Below, one piece after another: positions 8,401 through 17,500 of a DNA stretch of 26,591 nucleotides. The stretch is from a virus, in IMG/VR virus record IMGVR_UViG_3300023257_000098, positions 1 through 26,591 of that record, one strand, 5' to 3'. The number at the start of each line of letters is the position of its first letter. Position 1 is the stretch's first letter. The notes under the pieces were generated by a model that was given only the letters and a program-made list of their open reading frames with translations, was not told where the DNA came from and did not search any database. A program made the translations under genes and the position numbers.

Positions 8401-8637
8401 GTAGACTGTCAGGCTAAAAATAGTGCCCCTGGTGGTATCAGTATGAGGTGGTATTGTGGTAGTGCAAATTCAAGTAGCCAAACATTAAATCAAACATATG
8501 CTACTTTTTCAAAATCGGTAGATATTTCTGGATTGGCGGTAGATACTTGGTATTATTATGGTTGGAATACACCATCTGCTGGTCAGAATACAACCACAAC
8601 ACAAAAGCAAGCGGGCGTAGTTGTAACTTATTCTTGA
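5500..8637 (+). CDS. large tail fibre / tail-tip protein with modular repeats
   Basis: The 1045-aa product begins with a signal-peptide-like stretch (cleavage motif A-Y-A at 17-19). Residues 189-238 hold five decapeptide repeats of the NTITAAEIAA type, common in phage fibre shafts. GGW modules occur near residues 264, 342 and 396. Two tandem modules start near 649 and 711 (AVPT...GD.WIDT...KLYRAT...GDD...GEW), and a paired IDGGDIYTN motif follows. Fibre-like composition (Thr, Ser, Gly, Asp) runs throughout. It probably mediates host binding or forms the tail tip. AGGAG upstream sits 11 nt from ATG 5500 and 14 nt from ATG 5503. The C-terminal beta domain shows no recognised enzyme motif. Confidence 0.75.
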   Translation: MMKSIAILLSIILCTSAYAGDYLTGFDTDKDLPILNEHLRKIDQALLYGRGRSSSTDDTLGYLDETLEDLALTSIRGWGQDMTFSATDNDTAAWTSGTITMSDGTNTYSISAGNTGDMTALTYIYLDTGTSSTILQTTTTASTSVGGDKILIGVAEDVSDVTKYATYQVFGGAGGVGGTLIGADNIATNTLTANEIAANTITAAEIAASTITTDLIAANTIVAGDISAGTITGTEITGTTLSAIYADLGIITAGSVTGITGDLGGWNMVSGYLYSLQSGTPTSVPNDGLVLTSGDASVTCYEDSAKRLELGYLSAGVYGLRIYDTGGSNVVYEVSDTQQVIGGWTFSDTSLSAGTDDDYIGLIPGVGIQMGDSTFADAEFSVTNAGVLKAVSGTIGGWTLGSSTLSSTNLTIDSGNELIKSNNFVTGALGKGWQIDNNWAEFQNVYARGILRSTVFEYETISAVGGTVLVSHDADKLNADMGANDTDTAMVTEGNVTFAVGDFLRMKALTSTGVDDEWMEVATATDAENYVVIRDKAGSYADGSNPEWTTGAAIVNFGQNLDGGILMTASETNSPFIDVYTIDATPWDSGITTRMRMGNLNGFLGYSTDLYGIAIGESDAYLKYDPTNGLRIKGTIIVESGSTGMVTTFAQDAVPTSLHIGDMWIDTNDGNKLYRATSAGDDQIGGGEWIEVQDDAIATAQTTADVKSKVFRQSAVPTAVSVGDLFIDTDDYKLYRATNIGDDAITAGEWELYDAAQATGWSSSSDSTKIDGGDIYTNSVVVAGLASAVTDRMFDTSAYSNNIQAWAHASDVTLIDGGDIYTNTVTATQINVSQLDALTVNTGSLNVDEYIKSGQTAYNTGSGYWLEYNSGTPRFSIGNGSTNSLTWNGTALTVRGTLNADDLTAGTISVSRFTDASITAVKMAAGTLDQIVFSDDAEVAFDTGNTADSDISFNRFYKSNAYQNYMKVDCQAKNSAPGGISMRWYCGSANSSSQTLNQTYATFSKSVDISGLAVDTWYYYGWNTPSAGQNTTTTQKQAGVVVTYS
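6064..6213 (+). repeat. five tandem 30-nt units encoding a fibre-shaft decapeptide
   Basis: Five consecutive 10-residue units follow the pattern [N/S/G]-T-[I/L]-[T/V]-x-x-x-I-x-[A/G] inside the fibre gene. The units diverge at nucleotide level, so this is an old protein repeat rather than a recent expansion. Similar repeats form beta-helical or stalk parts of phage tail fibres. Confidence 0.75.
7444..7770 (+). repeat. two tandem fibre modules with the GD-WIDT-KLYRAT-GDD-GEW pattern
   Basis: Module 1 starts at 7444 (F-A-Q-D-A-V-P-T) and module 2 at 7630 (F-R-Q-S-A-V-P-T), 186 nt apart. Both carry I/V-G-D, IDT, KLYRAT, GDD and GEW in the same order. This is an internal duplication in the fibre protein, of the kind seen in phage tail-tip proteins. 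Confidence 0.7.
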
Positions 8638-8671
8638 TAGTAATATAATTAAACAAAAAAAAGGAGCTATA

Positions 8672-10081
8672 ATGAAAAGATTATGGATAGTGTTAATGAT
8701 TTTAAAGTTTTGTTTTAAGGCGATTAAGAGTAAGGTGAAAACTAAGATGATAACCACAGCTATCAAACAACTGAAGATTTTCAATTCTGTTGTCCTGCTT
8801 ATTCTTAATAGAGCCAATAGGATATTTAATACCTTTATGGTGAACTCTCTCTTTTTTTGTAAGGTATCTATCAAGATGTTTCTCCATTACAAGACGATGT
8901 TCAGCAACATAACCGCTTCCATTACAGAAAGGATGCTCAGACATTTTAATAAATACATATCCATTTTGGATAATGTGTCCACCTTTCCGACTCCGAATTT
9001 TCTTGCCTTTACGAGAAAGACTCATTTTCAATTTAGTTGCTTGAGAATGTTTTTTGCCAATATGAGCAATACCAAATTTTGTGCGTATTTTTTTAGACCA
9101 TTTTTTACCTTTGTTCCAAGCAATTTGTCCTTTTTTAAAAGGCATAACATCCTCCAAATTAAAAAGGCGACTTTCAGTCAGCTAAAGAAAAAACGGTTGT
9201 TTTTTCAAGACCTACTCATCGCCCATTTTAAACATAAAAAATCCGTAATTTCTTTAGCTACTATAATTATAGCATTATCTATATCGTTGTGTCAAGTAAA
9301 TAATGGATACTGTGTCGAAAACTGGCGAAATGGTGACGGTGCTGAAACTGTTTTAGGCTCAATAAATCCGGGTACAATAGATAGTGCTATATACGATAAT
9401 ATCGTAGCCCCATTAGATAACTTTTTAGCAGATGGCAGGTTTGGATGTAAACTTGCTTACAGTTCAGCCTCTGAATTAACCGTAGGTATAGGCTCAGTAG
9501 TATGCTCTAATACCTCTGGCTCGATAAGGTTAATGGCAAGAAACTCATCCGCCACTACGGTAGATTGGGATGATATTGATACAGGTTCTGAGGCGGCAAG
9601 CACTACATATTATGTGTACGCAGTTATGAGTGCGGTATCAGATACTACCTTTACTATTAAGGTATCAGAAAGCTCGTCACTTCCGTCGGGAGTTACTTAT
9701 TATTTAAGATTAGGGTATTTTACTAATGATTCAGATAGCAATATAACAAGCATAGTAGATGATAGGGATTCCGTTATACCTTCAGGTGTAATAGTAATGT
9801 GGTCAGGCACGACTAGCGATATTCCTACAGGGTGGGTGCTGTGTGATGGAGATAACGGAACGCCTGATTTAACCGATAGATTTGTCATCGGCGCGGGTAA
9901 CTTAGCTACTCCAGGGGCGTCAGGCGGTGGTACTATCGGAGGAACGGAGAGTTCTTTAACCTGTACTGCTACTGCTGCTACAGGAGCAGAACTTAGGGGC
10001 GATCCAGGCTATCATCCAATATTTACAGTAAGCAATGTAATTAACCCTTACTATGCATTAGCGTATATACAAAAGCTATAA
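8672..10081 (+). CDS. collar-domain tail-tip protein; 5' end invaded by antisense HNH gene
   Basis: The last 100 residues match the phage tail-collar/receptor-binding tip pattern: IPSGVIVMWSG, IPTGWVLCDG, GTPDLTDRF, a Gly-rich turn, and final YYALAYIQKL. The middle is beta-rich fibre sequence (about residues 215-365). Residues 187-215 look like a signal peptide (KHKKS then a long hydrophobic core), yet no ATG precedes them. The only good start is ATG 8672 with AAGGAG, giving MKRLWIVLM followed by 170 residues that are simply the reverse strand of the HNH gene and its leader. The real translated product is therefore uncertain: a 469-aa protein with a junk insert, or weak initiation near 9190-9290. 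Confidence 0.6.
   Translation: MKRLWIVLMILKFCFKAIKSKVKTKMITTAIKQLKIFNSVVLLILNRANRIFNTFMVNSLFFCKVSIKMFLHYKTMFSNITASITERMLRHFNKYISILDNVSTFPTPNFLAFTRKTHFQFSCLRMFFANMSNTKFCAYFFRPFFTFVPSNLSFFKRHNILQIKKATFSQLKKKRLFFQDLLIAHFKHKKSVISLATIIIALSISLCQVNNGYCVENWRNGDGAETVLGSINPGTIDSAIYDNIVAPLDNFLADGRFGCKLAYSSASELTVGIGSVVCSNTSGSIRLMARNSSATTVDWDDIDTGSEAASTTYYVYAVMSAVSDTTFTIKVSESSSLPSGVTYYLRLGYFTNDSDSNITSIVDDRDSVIPSGVIVMWSGTTSDIPTGWVLCDGDNGTPDLTDRFVIGAGNLATPGASGGGTIGGTESSLTCTATAATGAELRGDPGYHPIFTVSNVINPYYALAYIQKL
8702..9145 (-). CDS. HNH homing endonuclease (copy 1), antisense in a tail gene
   Basis: The 147-aa product starts FKKGQIAWNKGKKWS, followed by a basic DNA-contact region (residues 10-56). An HNH core runs from 83 to 123 (EHRLVMEKHLDRYL, HH at 102-103, then DNRIENL). 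This is the NUMOD-HNH layout of free-standing phage homing endonucleases, which cut DNA to spread their own gene. ATG 9145 is preferred over an upstream TTG at 9157 because GGAGG (minus strand, 9151-9155) lies 5 nt before it. It is the only minus-strand gene in the window and has its own promoter and structured leader. It is related to copy 2 at 20674-21147. Confidence 0.85.
   Translation of the reverse strand: MPFKKGQIAWNKGKKWSKKIRTKFGIAHIGKKHSQATKLKMSLSRKGKKIRSRKGGHIIQNGYVFIKMSEHPFCNGSGYVAEHRLVMEKHLDRYLTKKERVHHKGIKYPIGSIKNKQDNRIENLQLFDSCGYHLSFHLTLNRLKTKL
9161..9259 (-). ncRNA. structured leader RNA of HNH copy 1 (interleaved helices A and B)
   Basis: Reading the minus strand, helix A pairs 9259-9243 with 9196-9180 (17-nt arms, 11 perfect pairs, a two-base mismatch, then 4 pairs). 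Helix B pairs 9224-9219 (gggcga) inside A's loop with 9170-9165 (tcgcct, one G-U) beyond A's 3' arm. The order A5'-B5'-A3'-B3' is that of an H-type pseudoknot, or of two alternative folds. Five T follow B, then GGAGG and the HNH ATG. The expected transcription start coincides with the first base of helix A. The same design precedes HNH copy 2. Confidence 0.6.
9266..9295 (-). promoter_or_regulatory. sigma70 promoter for HNH copy 1
   Basis: On the minus strand TTGACA (9295-9290) and TATAAT (9271-9266) are both perfect consensus, with an 18-bp spacer. TG one base upstream of the -10 makes an extended -10 (TGCTATAAT). The predicted start is near 9259. On the plus strand these bases encode the hydrophobic core of the tail-tip protein's signal-like segment. 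Confidence 0.75.
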
Positions 10082-10096
10082 AAAAAGGAGAATAAT

Positions 10097-10789
10097 ATGG
10101 CTATAAGTGTAAATTTACCAGATTTTAAAACAGACCCTTATTTTAAGAAATCGCAAGACCTGTCATATACTACAGGCAAGGGAATATTGGGAGGTGAATT
10201 GCCTGAGTTTTATCAAGGCATGGGGCAGACAAATTCTAAACAATTCCAGGATATGCTTGCCTTAGTAAACAGAGATACTGCCACTGCGGTAAACGAGAAC
10301 TTAGTCCGTAGGAATATCAAGGGTGGAGTAGGTCTATCGGCTATCGCTAAAGCAACCGCAGACGCTACTACCAATCTATCCTGGACAGACTACCAAAAAG
10401 CCGCAGGAGAAAAACAGTCCTTACTCGGCACAGGGTTAGACACTATCTCTGGTGTTAGAGGCGCAGGGTTACAATATGCAGGACAAGAGAATCAGTATGG
10501 TATGCAGGGTGCAGGACTTCAATTACAAGCTGACCAATTTAATGAGAATTTAAGATTAAAAGAACAGGAAAGAGAAGATGCTAAGAAAGCCAGTAAGAAT
10601 GCTATGTGGGGAAAAATATTAGAGTCTGGAATCGGGGCTCTTGGCACGATCGGTGGAGCTATGATAGGTGGGCCTGCAGGCGCTATGGTAGGTGGAACAT
10701 TAGGTTCTGCCGCAGGTAAAGCAGCGAGTGGCGCAACAACCAGGTCAACGCCTAAACAATATGCGTGGGGTGGAGGATTTCCTCGCTAA
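10097..10789 (+). CDS. internal virion / ejection protein with glycine-zipper membrane segment
   Basis: The 230-aa protein is helical and Gln/Ala-rich in its centre (residues 45-170), with YAGQENQYGMQGAGLQLQAD. It ends with a Gly/Ala zipper at about residues 180-210 (IGALGTIGGAMIGGPAGAMV), able to insert into membranes. This resembles the smallest ejection proteins of podoviruses (T7 gp14, P22 gp7/gp20 type), which form a channel for DNA entry. It is first of three genes upstream of the giant lysozyme protein, matching the small-medium-large ejection-gene order. AAAGGAG lies 6 nt before the ATG. Confidence 0.65.
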   Translation: MAISVNLPDFKTDPYFKKSQDLSYTTGKGILGGELPEFYQGMGQTNSKQFQDMLALVNRDTATAVNENLVRRNIKGGVGLSAIAKATADATTNLSWTDYQKAAGEKQSLLGTGLDTISGVRGAGLQYAGQENQYGMQGAGLQLQADQFNENLRLKEQEREDAKKASKNAMWGKILESGIGALGTIGGAMIGGPAGAMVGGTLGSAAGKAASGATTRSTPKQYAWGGGFPR

Positions 10790-10800
10790 AGGAGAAAACT

Positions 10801-11556
10801 ATGAGCGAAAGAACACTCAGTATACTGGCAGGTATCGCAGGAGGAATTGACAAGGCAGTAACAAACCTCGTGAATATCTCTCAGGCTAAAGAAAAACTCC
10901 GTAGAGAAGATGAGGAGTTTCAGCTCAACAAAAAGGTCAAGGACGCACAGCTCAAGAAGTTAGAGTTTGAAACAAGCCCGGAGGCGATGCAACGCGAAAG
11001 GGAAGAATTTAAACAAGCCACACAGTTACACGATATGAATATGAAAGTCAAAAAAAGCCAGGTAGGTAATGCGGAATTAAACGAGCAGAAAAAGAAAATG
11101 GAGTTAGAGAAAAGCATAGACATCTATCGAGCAGGCGAACTTAATACACTGCAAAGCGAAGGGTACACAGAACCAGAGGCAAGAAACATAATGGCAGGAG
11201 CAGGCACTACAGCCAGTGTAGGTGGCCAAAGAGTAGGAGTAGCTTCTCCTGAATTTGTAGAGCAATATTCTGAATATGATAGAGGTGATGCAAGAGACCC
11301 ATTCCTTGCACAGTTGAGTAGGCAAGCTCAAGATAAAACAGGAAAAACAGCAACAGAGGCAAAAAAACTGCATTATAAGGAAAAAACTTCGACTACAAAA
11401 TTATCTGATGAAGAATTTTTAGCAAGTTTATCTGATGGGGATTCGGAAGAAATATCATCAGAGCCATCTCCTTATGAAGAATACCCCAACGCGTTTTTAG
11501 AGGATGGTGTATGGAAGGTTATGCAAAACGGTAAAAAGTATCGGATTGAAGAATGA
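10801..11556 (+). CDS. coiled-coil ejection/internal virion protein
   Basis: The frame is open from 10765, but ATG 10801 has AAAGGAG 6 nt upstream and lies beyond the previous stop. The 251-aa chain is charged and helical, with a coiled-coil-like stretch at residues 25-110 (many Lys/Glu/Gln), a short hydrophobic N-terminus (SILAGIAGGI) and an acidic C-terminal region. It sits between the glycine-zipper protein and the giant lysozyme protein, in an ATGA overlap with the latter, so a middle ejection-protein role (T7 gp15-like by position) is inferred. No specific domain recognised. Confidence 0.55.
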   Translation: MSERTLSILAGIAGGIDKAVTNLVNISQAKEKLRREDEEFQLNKKVKDAQLKKLEFETSPEAMQREREEFKQATQLHDMNMKVKKSQVGNAELNEQKKKMELEKSIDIYRAGELNTLQSEGYTEPEARNIMAGAGTTASVGGQRVGVASPEFVEQYSEYDRGDARDPFLAQLSRQAQDKTGKTATEAKKLHYKEKTSTTKLSDEEFLASLSDGDSEEISSEPSPYEEYPNAFLEDGVWKVMQNGKKYRIEE

Positions 11557-14500
11557 CAAGATTAGTTCTGGATAACCAGCCAATAGCTCCCAGGAAACTA
11601 AACCTGATAGAAGAGGAGTTCTATCAAGAAGATCCTCCTTATGACCGTGTTTTAAGGTATGAAGGTGGTATAAATAGAAGAGAAGTAGGCGGTGGTGGTA
11701 TTTCCAATAAAGGTATTACTAAAGATATTTATGACTCCTATCTTAGAAGAAAAAATCTTCCTAACCAAAGCGTAGAACAAATAACTGTTGATGAAGCAAA
11801 AGATATATATAAAAACGAATTTTTTCAAATTCCTAAAATACATACTTTGCCTAAGAAAACAGGAGAACTTTTATTTGATTACGGTGTAATGTCAAATCCG
11901 AAGAGAGCCATTAAAACGCTTCAAGAAGTAGTTGGAACAAAGTCAGATGGCATGATAGGAAACAAAACGCGTAGAAAAACAGGTGAATATATTAACCAGC
12001 ATGGAGAAAATAAGTTATTAGATAATATTTTAAAAAATCGTGAAGCACATCACGCAAAGTTGATTAAAGATAATCCTGATAAGTATAAAGAATTTGAGCG
12101 AGGGTGGCAGAACAGGATTGATGATTTAAGAGAAAGTTTTGATATAAGTTCTCTTAATCCATTTAAAGTAAGTGAAGCATACGCAGGACAAGGCCCAAGA
12201 TTGGTTTTAGATGAACCTACTGGCCCAAGATTAGTATTAGATGAGCCTGGAAAATCTGTTGCACAAGAGGGCAGAGAAATGGCCACCGAAGCAGGTAAGG
12301 CTTCTCTTAGAGGCTTTGAGGGGTTGTTTGCAGGTTTGGGGGCCGCTACATACTGGATGGGTGAGAATATAGCAGAAGGCATACCATCAGACGTGGCAAA
12401 AGCCCTTACTCCGGGGGTGCAGTTGCTTCCTAAAGGTAGTCCTGAATGGCAGAAAAATATCCAAGAAAAAGTAGGTAATAAGATAGCCAAATGGGGGAAA
12501 AATGCTTATTCATTTTGGCGCGAAGAATCTCAAAGAGGCATTGAGGCTCCAGATATAGAAACATTTAAAGGTAGTTTTATACAAAATCCTTCATGGACAA
12601 GGGCGGTTGCTGTTGTTGCAGAGGCAATTCCATCACTTGCAGGTGCTACAGTAATAGGTATTGCTACTGGAAATCCTTTAGCTGGTGCAGCCACATTAGG
12701 CTTGATAGAAGGTTCTGGGCAGTATGTGGAAGCAAGACAAGCAGGTAAAGACGTTGTTCCTGCTAATGTAATGGGTGGTTTATCTGTTGTAGGAACAACC
12801 ATATTAGAGGTTCTGCCTTTAACTCGTTTCGTTAAAGGTGGCGGTGGTAAATTAGGCAAAGATATGTTCTTAGGGGCTATCCAGGAGGGCGGAGAAGAAG
12901 TTTTACAGGCATTATGGCAGAACCTTATAGCAAGAATAGGATATGATAAAACAAGAAATTTAACGGAAGGTATGATAGAAGGCTTTATCGGTGGGGCAGG
13001 TTCTGGTGGTGTTTTAGGTGGACTCACTTCAGGTAGAGGTATAAAGACAGATGGATTAATAAGAGATGCTCTCGATAAAGGTGTTTCTCCACAAGATATA
13101 AATGCTATGCAGGAAGCTGTAAAAAATCAGATAGTAAATAATGCTGACGAGATAGAGAGCAAACTGGAAAAATCCGCTATAGATGAGTCAGGAAAGTATG
13201 AAGAATGGCTCAAGTCTCAAGTTGCTCATCGGCCTGAACTGGATGTTCCTTTACACCCGGCTCCTAAGACATCGGTAGATAAAGGAGTAGAGCAGAGATT
13301 ATTTGATACACCTGTAGAGAAACCTGTAGCAAAGCCTACGGTGCCTAAAAAGAAACAAACACTTATATCAGCAATAAAGGAACGTGGCGGATTAGGCACA
13401 GAACAGATTAAAAAAGATTACAAGTGGAATGAAGATATTAAGCAAAGTAAGATTCCAATAGGTGTATTTAAAAAAGGTGCTTCTGAATTAGACGATATGG
13501 CAGACCAGCTTCAAAATCAAGGATTACTGAAAGTCCCAGAAGATATGAACCCTGGCGATTATTTGATGCAACAACTTAAAGATGAGCAATTAAGAAATGC
13601 TGATTTGTTTGCACAAGATTTAGAGAGCCAATATGACACAGAATACGAACAATACCTAAAAGAGCAAGAGGAGGCAGGATATGGACAAGATGAGATTAAG
13701 CAAGCTGAAAGAGAGCTTGAGGCCGATCTTGAAGAAGAAGTTAAAGGCGAAGTTGATACGGAAGAAATACCTGACTGGGTAACGGAAGACTTTGGTGTTG
13801 AACCTGGAAGCCAAGAAGAAAAAGACTATGAGGCAAGACGAGATGTAGCATACAGAAAAGAACTAGAGATAAAAAAAGAGTATAATAAAACCCACGCAAA
13901 TCCTACAGAAGAAGGGTTTCAGCAATGGGCAGAAACAAACTATCCTGATTTATATGAACCTAAACCTTTCGAGCAGACAAAAGAAGGTAAAGAAAAGAAT
14001 AAGAAATATTTAGACACTTTAAAGAAACAAGAGAAACCAGAACACCCCCTATTAGCAGAGTTACGCAAAACTACCTTACCTGAATATAACACCAATAAAT
14101 CTATTGTAGAAGCAGACGCATTTGTAGATGAAATCCGAGAGCTTAACCCTAAAAAAGAAGATGACCAAGTATGGATTAAGCACGGTAGTAAATACGAAGT
14201 AACAGTATCTTATCCTCATTCTTTAGGTGAAATGGGTAACGCAACTACATTTAATTATGACGAGAAACCCACAGTAGAAGATATTAAAAGAGATATAATT
14301 GAGGAATACCAAAGATTTAAAAAAGAAGTAAACGAAGAAACGGTAAGAGGTGTTGTAGCTAAGTCAGGCAGAGATGAAAACATTGAGAAAAAGATAGACG
14401 ATGTAATAGCAAAGAAGAAAAAACCAGACACCTCAATACAGGAAGGTAAAATAGATAGTGAAAGACTTTATCTTCTCAAACAAGATGCTGAATTATACCC

Positions 14501-17500
14501 TAAAGTGGAACAGTTCATAGAATCAATGGATAGAAGCGATTTAACCAAATCCCAACTCACCGACATCTGGAATAAGGCACAGGAGAAAAAAACTGAGCCA
14601 ACTCAAGATAAAAGAAAAATGCAATTAGAACTTGTAGCTGAAGCAAGACAGGCAGTTCAAGACTTTAAAGACGGTAAGGATATTACCGATAGACAAAGAA
14701 AACTTATAGAAGGATTATCTAAGCCTGATAAGTTAGTATCTCCGGGTACTGCTGAAGCAGAAACTATGAAAAGGAAATTAGGGATATCTGATAAGAAACT
14801 CCCAGAACATCTACAAAAGATAGCAGATAAAGAAAAAGGCATAGAAGATGTAACACCCAAAGGCTTTGGGCCAGGCGGCACAGCAGGTAGTTCTGCAGCA
14901 GCGAAAGTCACAGGATATGGTGGCATTATAGAATCCTCTGAAAAATCCACAAAAGAAAAAGTAGCTAAAACGGATTACGCTAAAGTAAACGAAGAAATCC
15001 CCTCAAGGGAAGAAACTAATATCATAAAGGAAGCTCTTAAAATAGTAGCGCCTGCGAGAGTATCACCTATTACTAAAAAAGGTGCTTTGATACTCCGTAA
15101 AAACATAGCCACATTAGCACATAATGACGCAATGGCGCAAGAGGCAACACAAAAAGCGCATAGGGCTTTCCAGTGGATGAACAAAGAAGATAGCCATAAG
15201 TTTATAGATGATGTGGAAAGTGGTCGTTCTACAAAGTCGGCATTACAGCCTTTTGCGGATATGCTACGAGGGCTGTTAGATGGCAGGCGAAAAAACATAC
15301 AAGACTTAGGCAAGGGGCAATTAGAGGGGTATTATGAAAACTACTTTCCACATATATGGAAAGACCCAAAAAAAGCTAAAAATATAATCTCTCAAATTAT
15401 GGGAAGGAAACGATTGGAAGGAACTAAGTCGTTTCTTAAAAAGCGTATTATTGTATCTGTCAAAGACGGATTAGAAAGAGGCTTAGAGTTAGTAAGCGAT
15501 AATCCTGTTGACCTTGTGCTATTAAAGATACACGAAATGGATAGATATATAATGGCGCAGAACATTATCCGTGACTCCAAAGAACAAGGCTTAGCAAAGT
15601 TTGTATATTCAAGAGGTAAAAGCCCTGAAGGATATGCAAGAGTCAATGACAACGCCTTTACTGTGTTTATGCCTCCAGAGATGACTAAAAAAGAGGCGTT
15701 TGACAGTATATTGGTAGAACAGTTGACAGATATAGCAAAGACTCTCGGAATAGATACAAAAAGGTTCGTAAGCATAGGTGGTAAGCGTTGGGGGTATGCT
15801 CAAGATATAGGCAAAGGTAAAGTCAGAACAAGATGGGCAGGCCCAGAGAGTGTATTAGCCCACGAGATAGGTCATGTATTGGGGTATCAGTATGATGTAT
15901 ATAATACTATCGGCAGACGCAAAGAGGGCGAAACTAAGGTTCACCTAAAAGGCAAGAAAGCAGGCGAGCAGTATTTCAAGCCCGCAAAAGAAGCTATTGA
16001 ATATCGTAGAGACATAGATAAACAATGGAGAGATTTAGCAGACGCAAGGTTCAAAGGTTCAAAGACTTCTAACTCATATAAAAATTATGTCCGCAACTCA
16101 AAAGAAAAAGAGGCTGTACTGGTAGAGGCCTTAATCCACGCACCTAAAGAGTTCCAGAGCGTAGCCCCTGATTTGTATAAATATTTCGTGAAATTTATCA
16201 ACAGCCACGCAGAGTTAAGGCCGTTACTTGACATAGAACCGTCATTAGTTTTAGGCGAGGCAGATGCAAAGATAAAGATACCTGGGTTTACTACGTTAGG
16301 TCATTATTATATGCCAGAGGATCTGGCAAGGTTGATAAATAATCACCTATCTCCAGGGTTGCGAAACGCTGACAATAAGCTCGTATCAGGTTCTTACAAT
16401 GTATTACGAGGAATGGGAAATATCTTGAATCAGGTTAATCTTTCCCTGAGTGCTTTCCACGCGTTAAATGTTACAACCGATATATGGGCTTCTACAACCG
16501 GGTTAGCGATTAAGAAGTTTTTCACAAGAGGCCAAAGAGTGCAAGGAATGATAGATGTTTTAAAAGTGCCTATTGCGCCTATTTTAAGTGTATGGGAAGG
16601 CACAAGGATCAAAAAAGCATACAGACAGCAAATGGACTCTATCAAATCCCCTAAAGTAAAAGAGATGGTAAGGACAGTAGTAGAAGCAGGCGGTAGAGAT
16701 AGAATGGACGTTTACTACTACAACGCTCAGATTAAGGCACTTGAGCAGACATTTAGAGATGTTTTAAAAGGATCTGGTGTTGAAAAAATGAAAGGTGTGG
16801 CGAAGATTCCTTTTAATGTGTTCGGAGCTACACTTGAAACACTTGCTAAACCCTTAATGCAATGGTATGTCCCTACTGGTAAATTAGGGTTATTTTCTAA
16901 ACTTGCTCAATATGAAATGGAGCGCGCGGAGTCAGGAGAGATAACTGATGAACAATTAAAAGGCCAGTTAGCGTCTGTGTGGGATAGCGTAGATAATAGA
17001 ATGGGTCAGTTGATATACGATAATCTATTTTGGAATAAAACTCTAAAAGATACTCTTATGCTTGCTATTCGTTCGGTAGGGTGGAACTTAGGTTCCTGGC
17101 GCGAATATGGCGGTGGGGCTGTTGATGTTGTAAATACTGCAGAAAGACTAAGAAGCGGCGATAAATTACTAAGCCATAAAATGAGTTATGTATTAGGTGC
17201 AAGTATAATATATTCTATATTAGGTGCTGTAATTCAGTATGTGTTGACAGGCAAGCCCCCCGAAGAGCCTAAAGACTATTTCTTTCCTAAAACAGGCAGA
17301 ATTAAGTCTGATGGCTCGCCTGAGAGGTTATCTTTGCCTACCTATGCTAAAGATGTGTACGCTTATTCGCAAAGACCATTACAGACAGTACGGAACAAGG
17401 CTCACCCCTTAATAGGGCTTTTAAATGAGCAGTTGCAAAATAAAGACTTCTTTAATGTTGAGGTATCAGATTTTAAAGACCCCTTAGTAGACCAGATATA

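Noticed and set aside
8672-9225. Treating the N-terminal 180 residues of the tail-tip reading frame as a real protein domain
   Set aside because: They are the exact reverse strand of the HNH gene and its leader, with biased Phe/Lys/Asn composition and no domain character. The HNH frame has clear motifs, an SD and a promoter.
12530-13027. Long minus-strand open frames opposite the giant gene and the fibre gene
   Set aside because: They are Pro/Ser/Val-rich mirror frames without start sites or motifs, opposite well-supported plus-strand genes.
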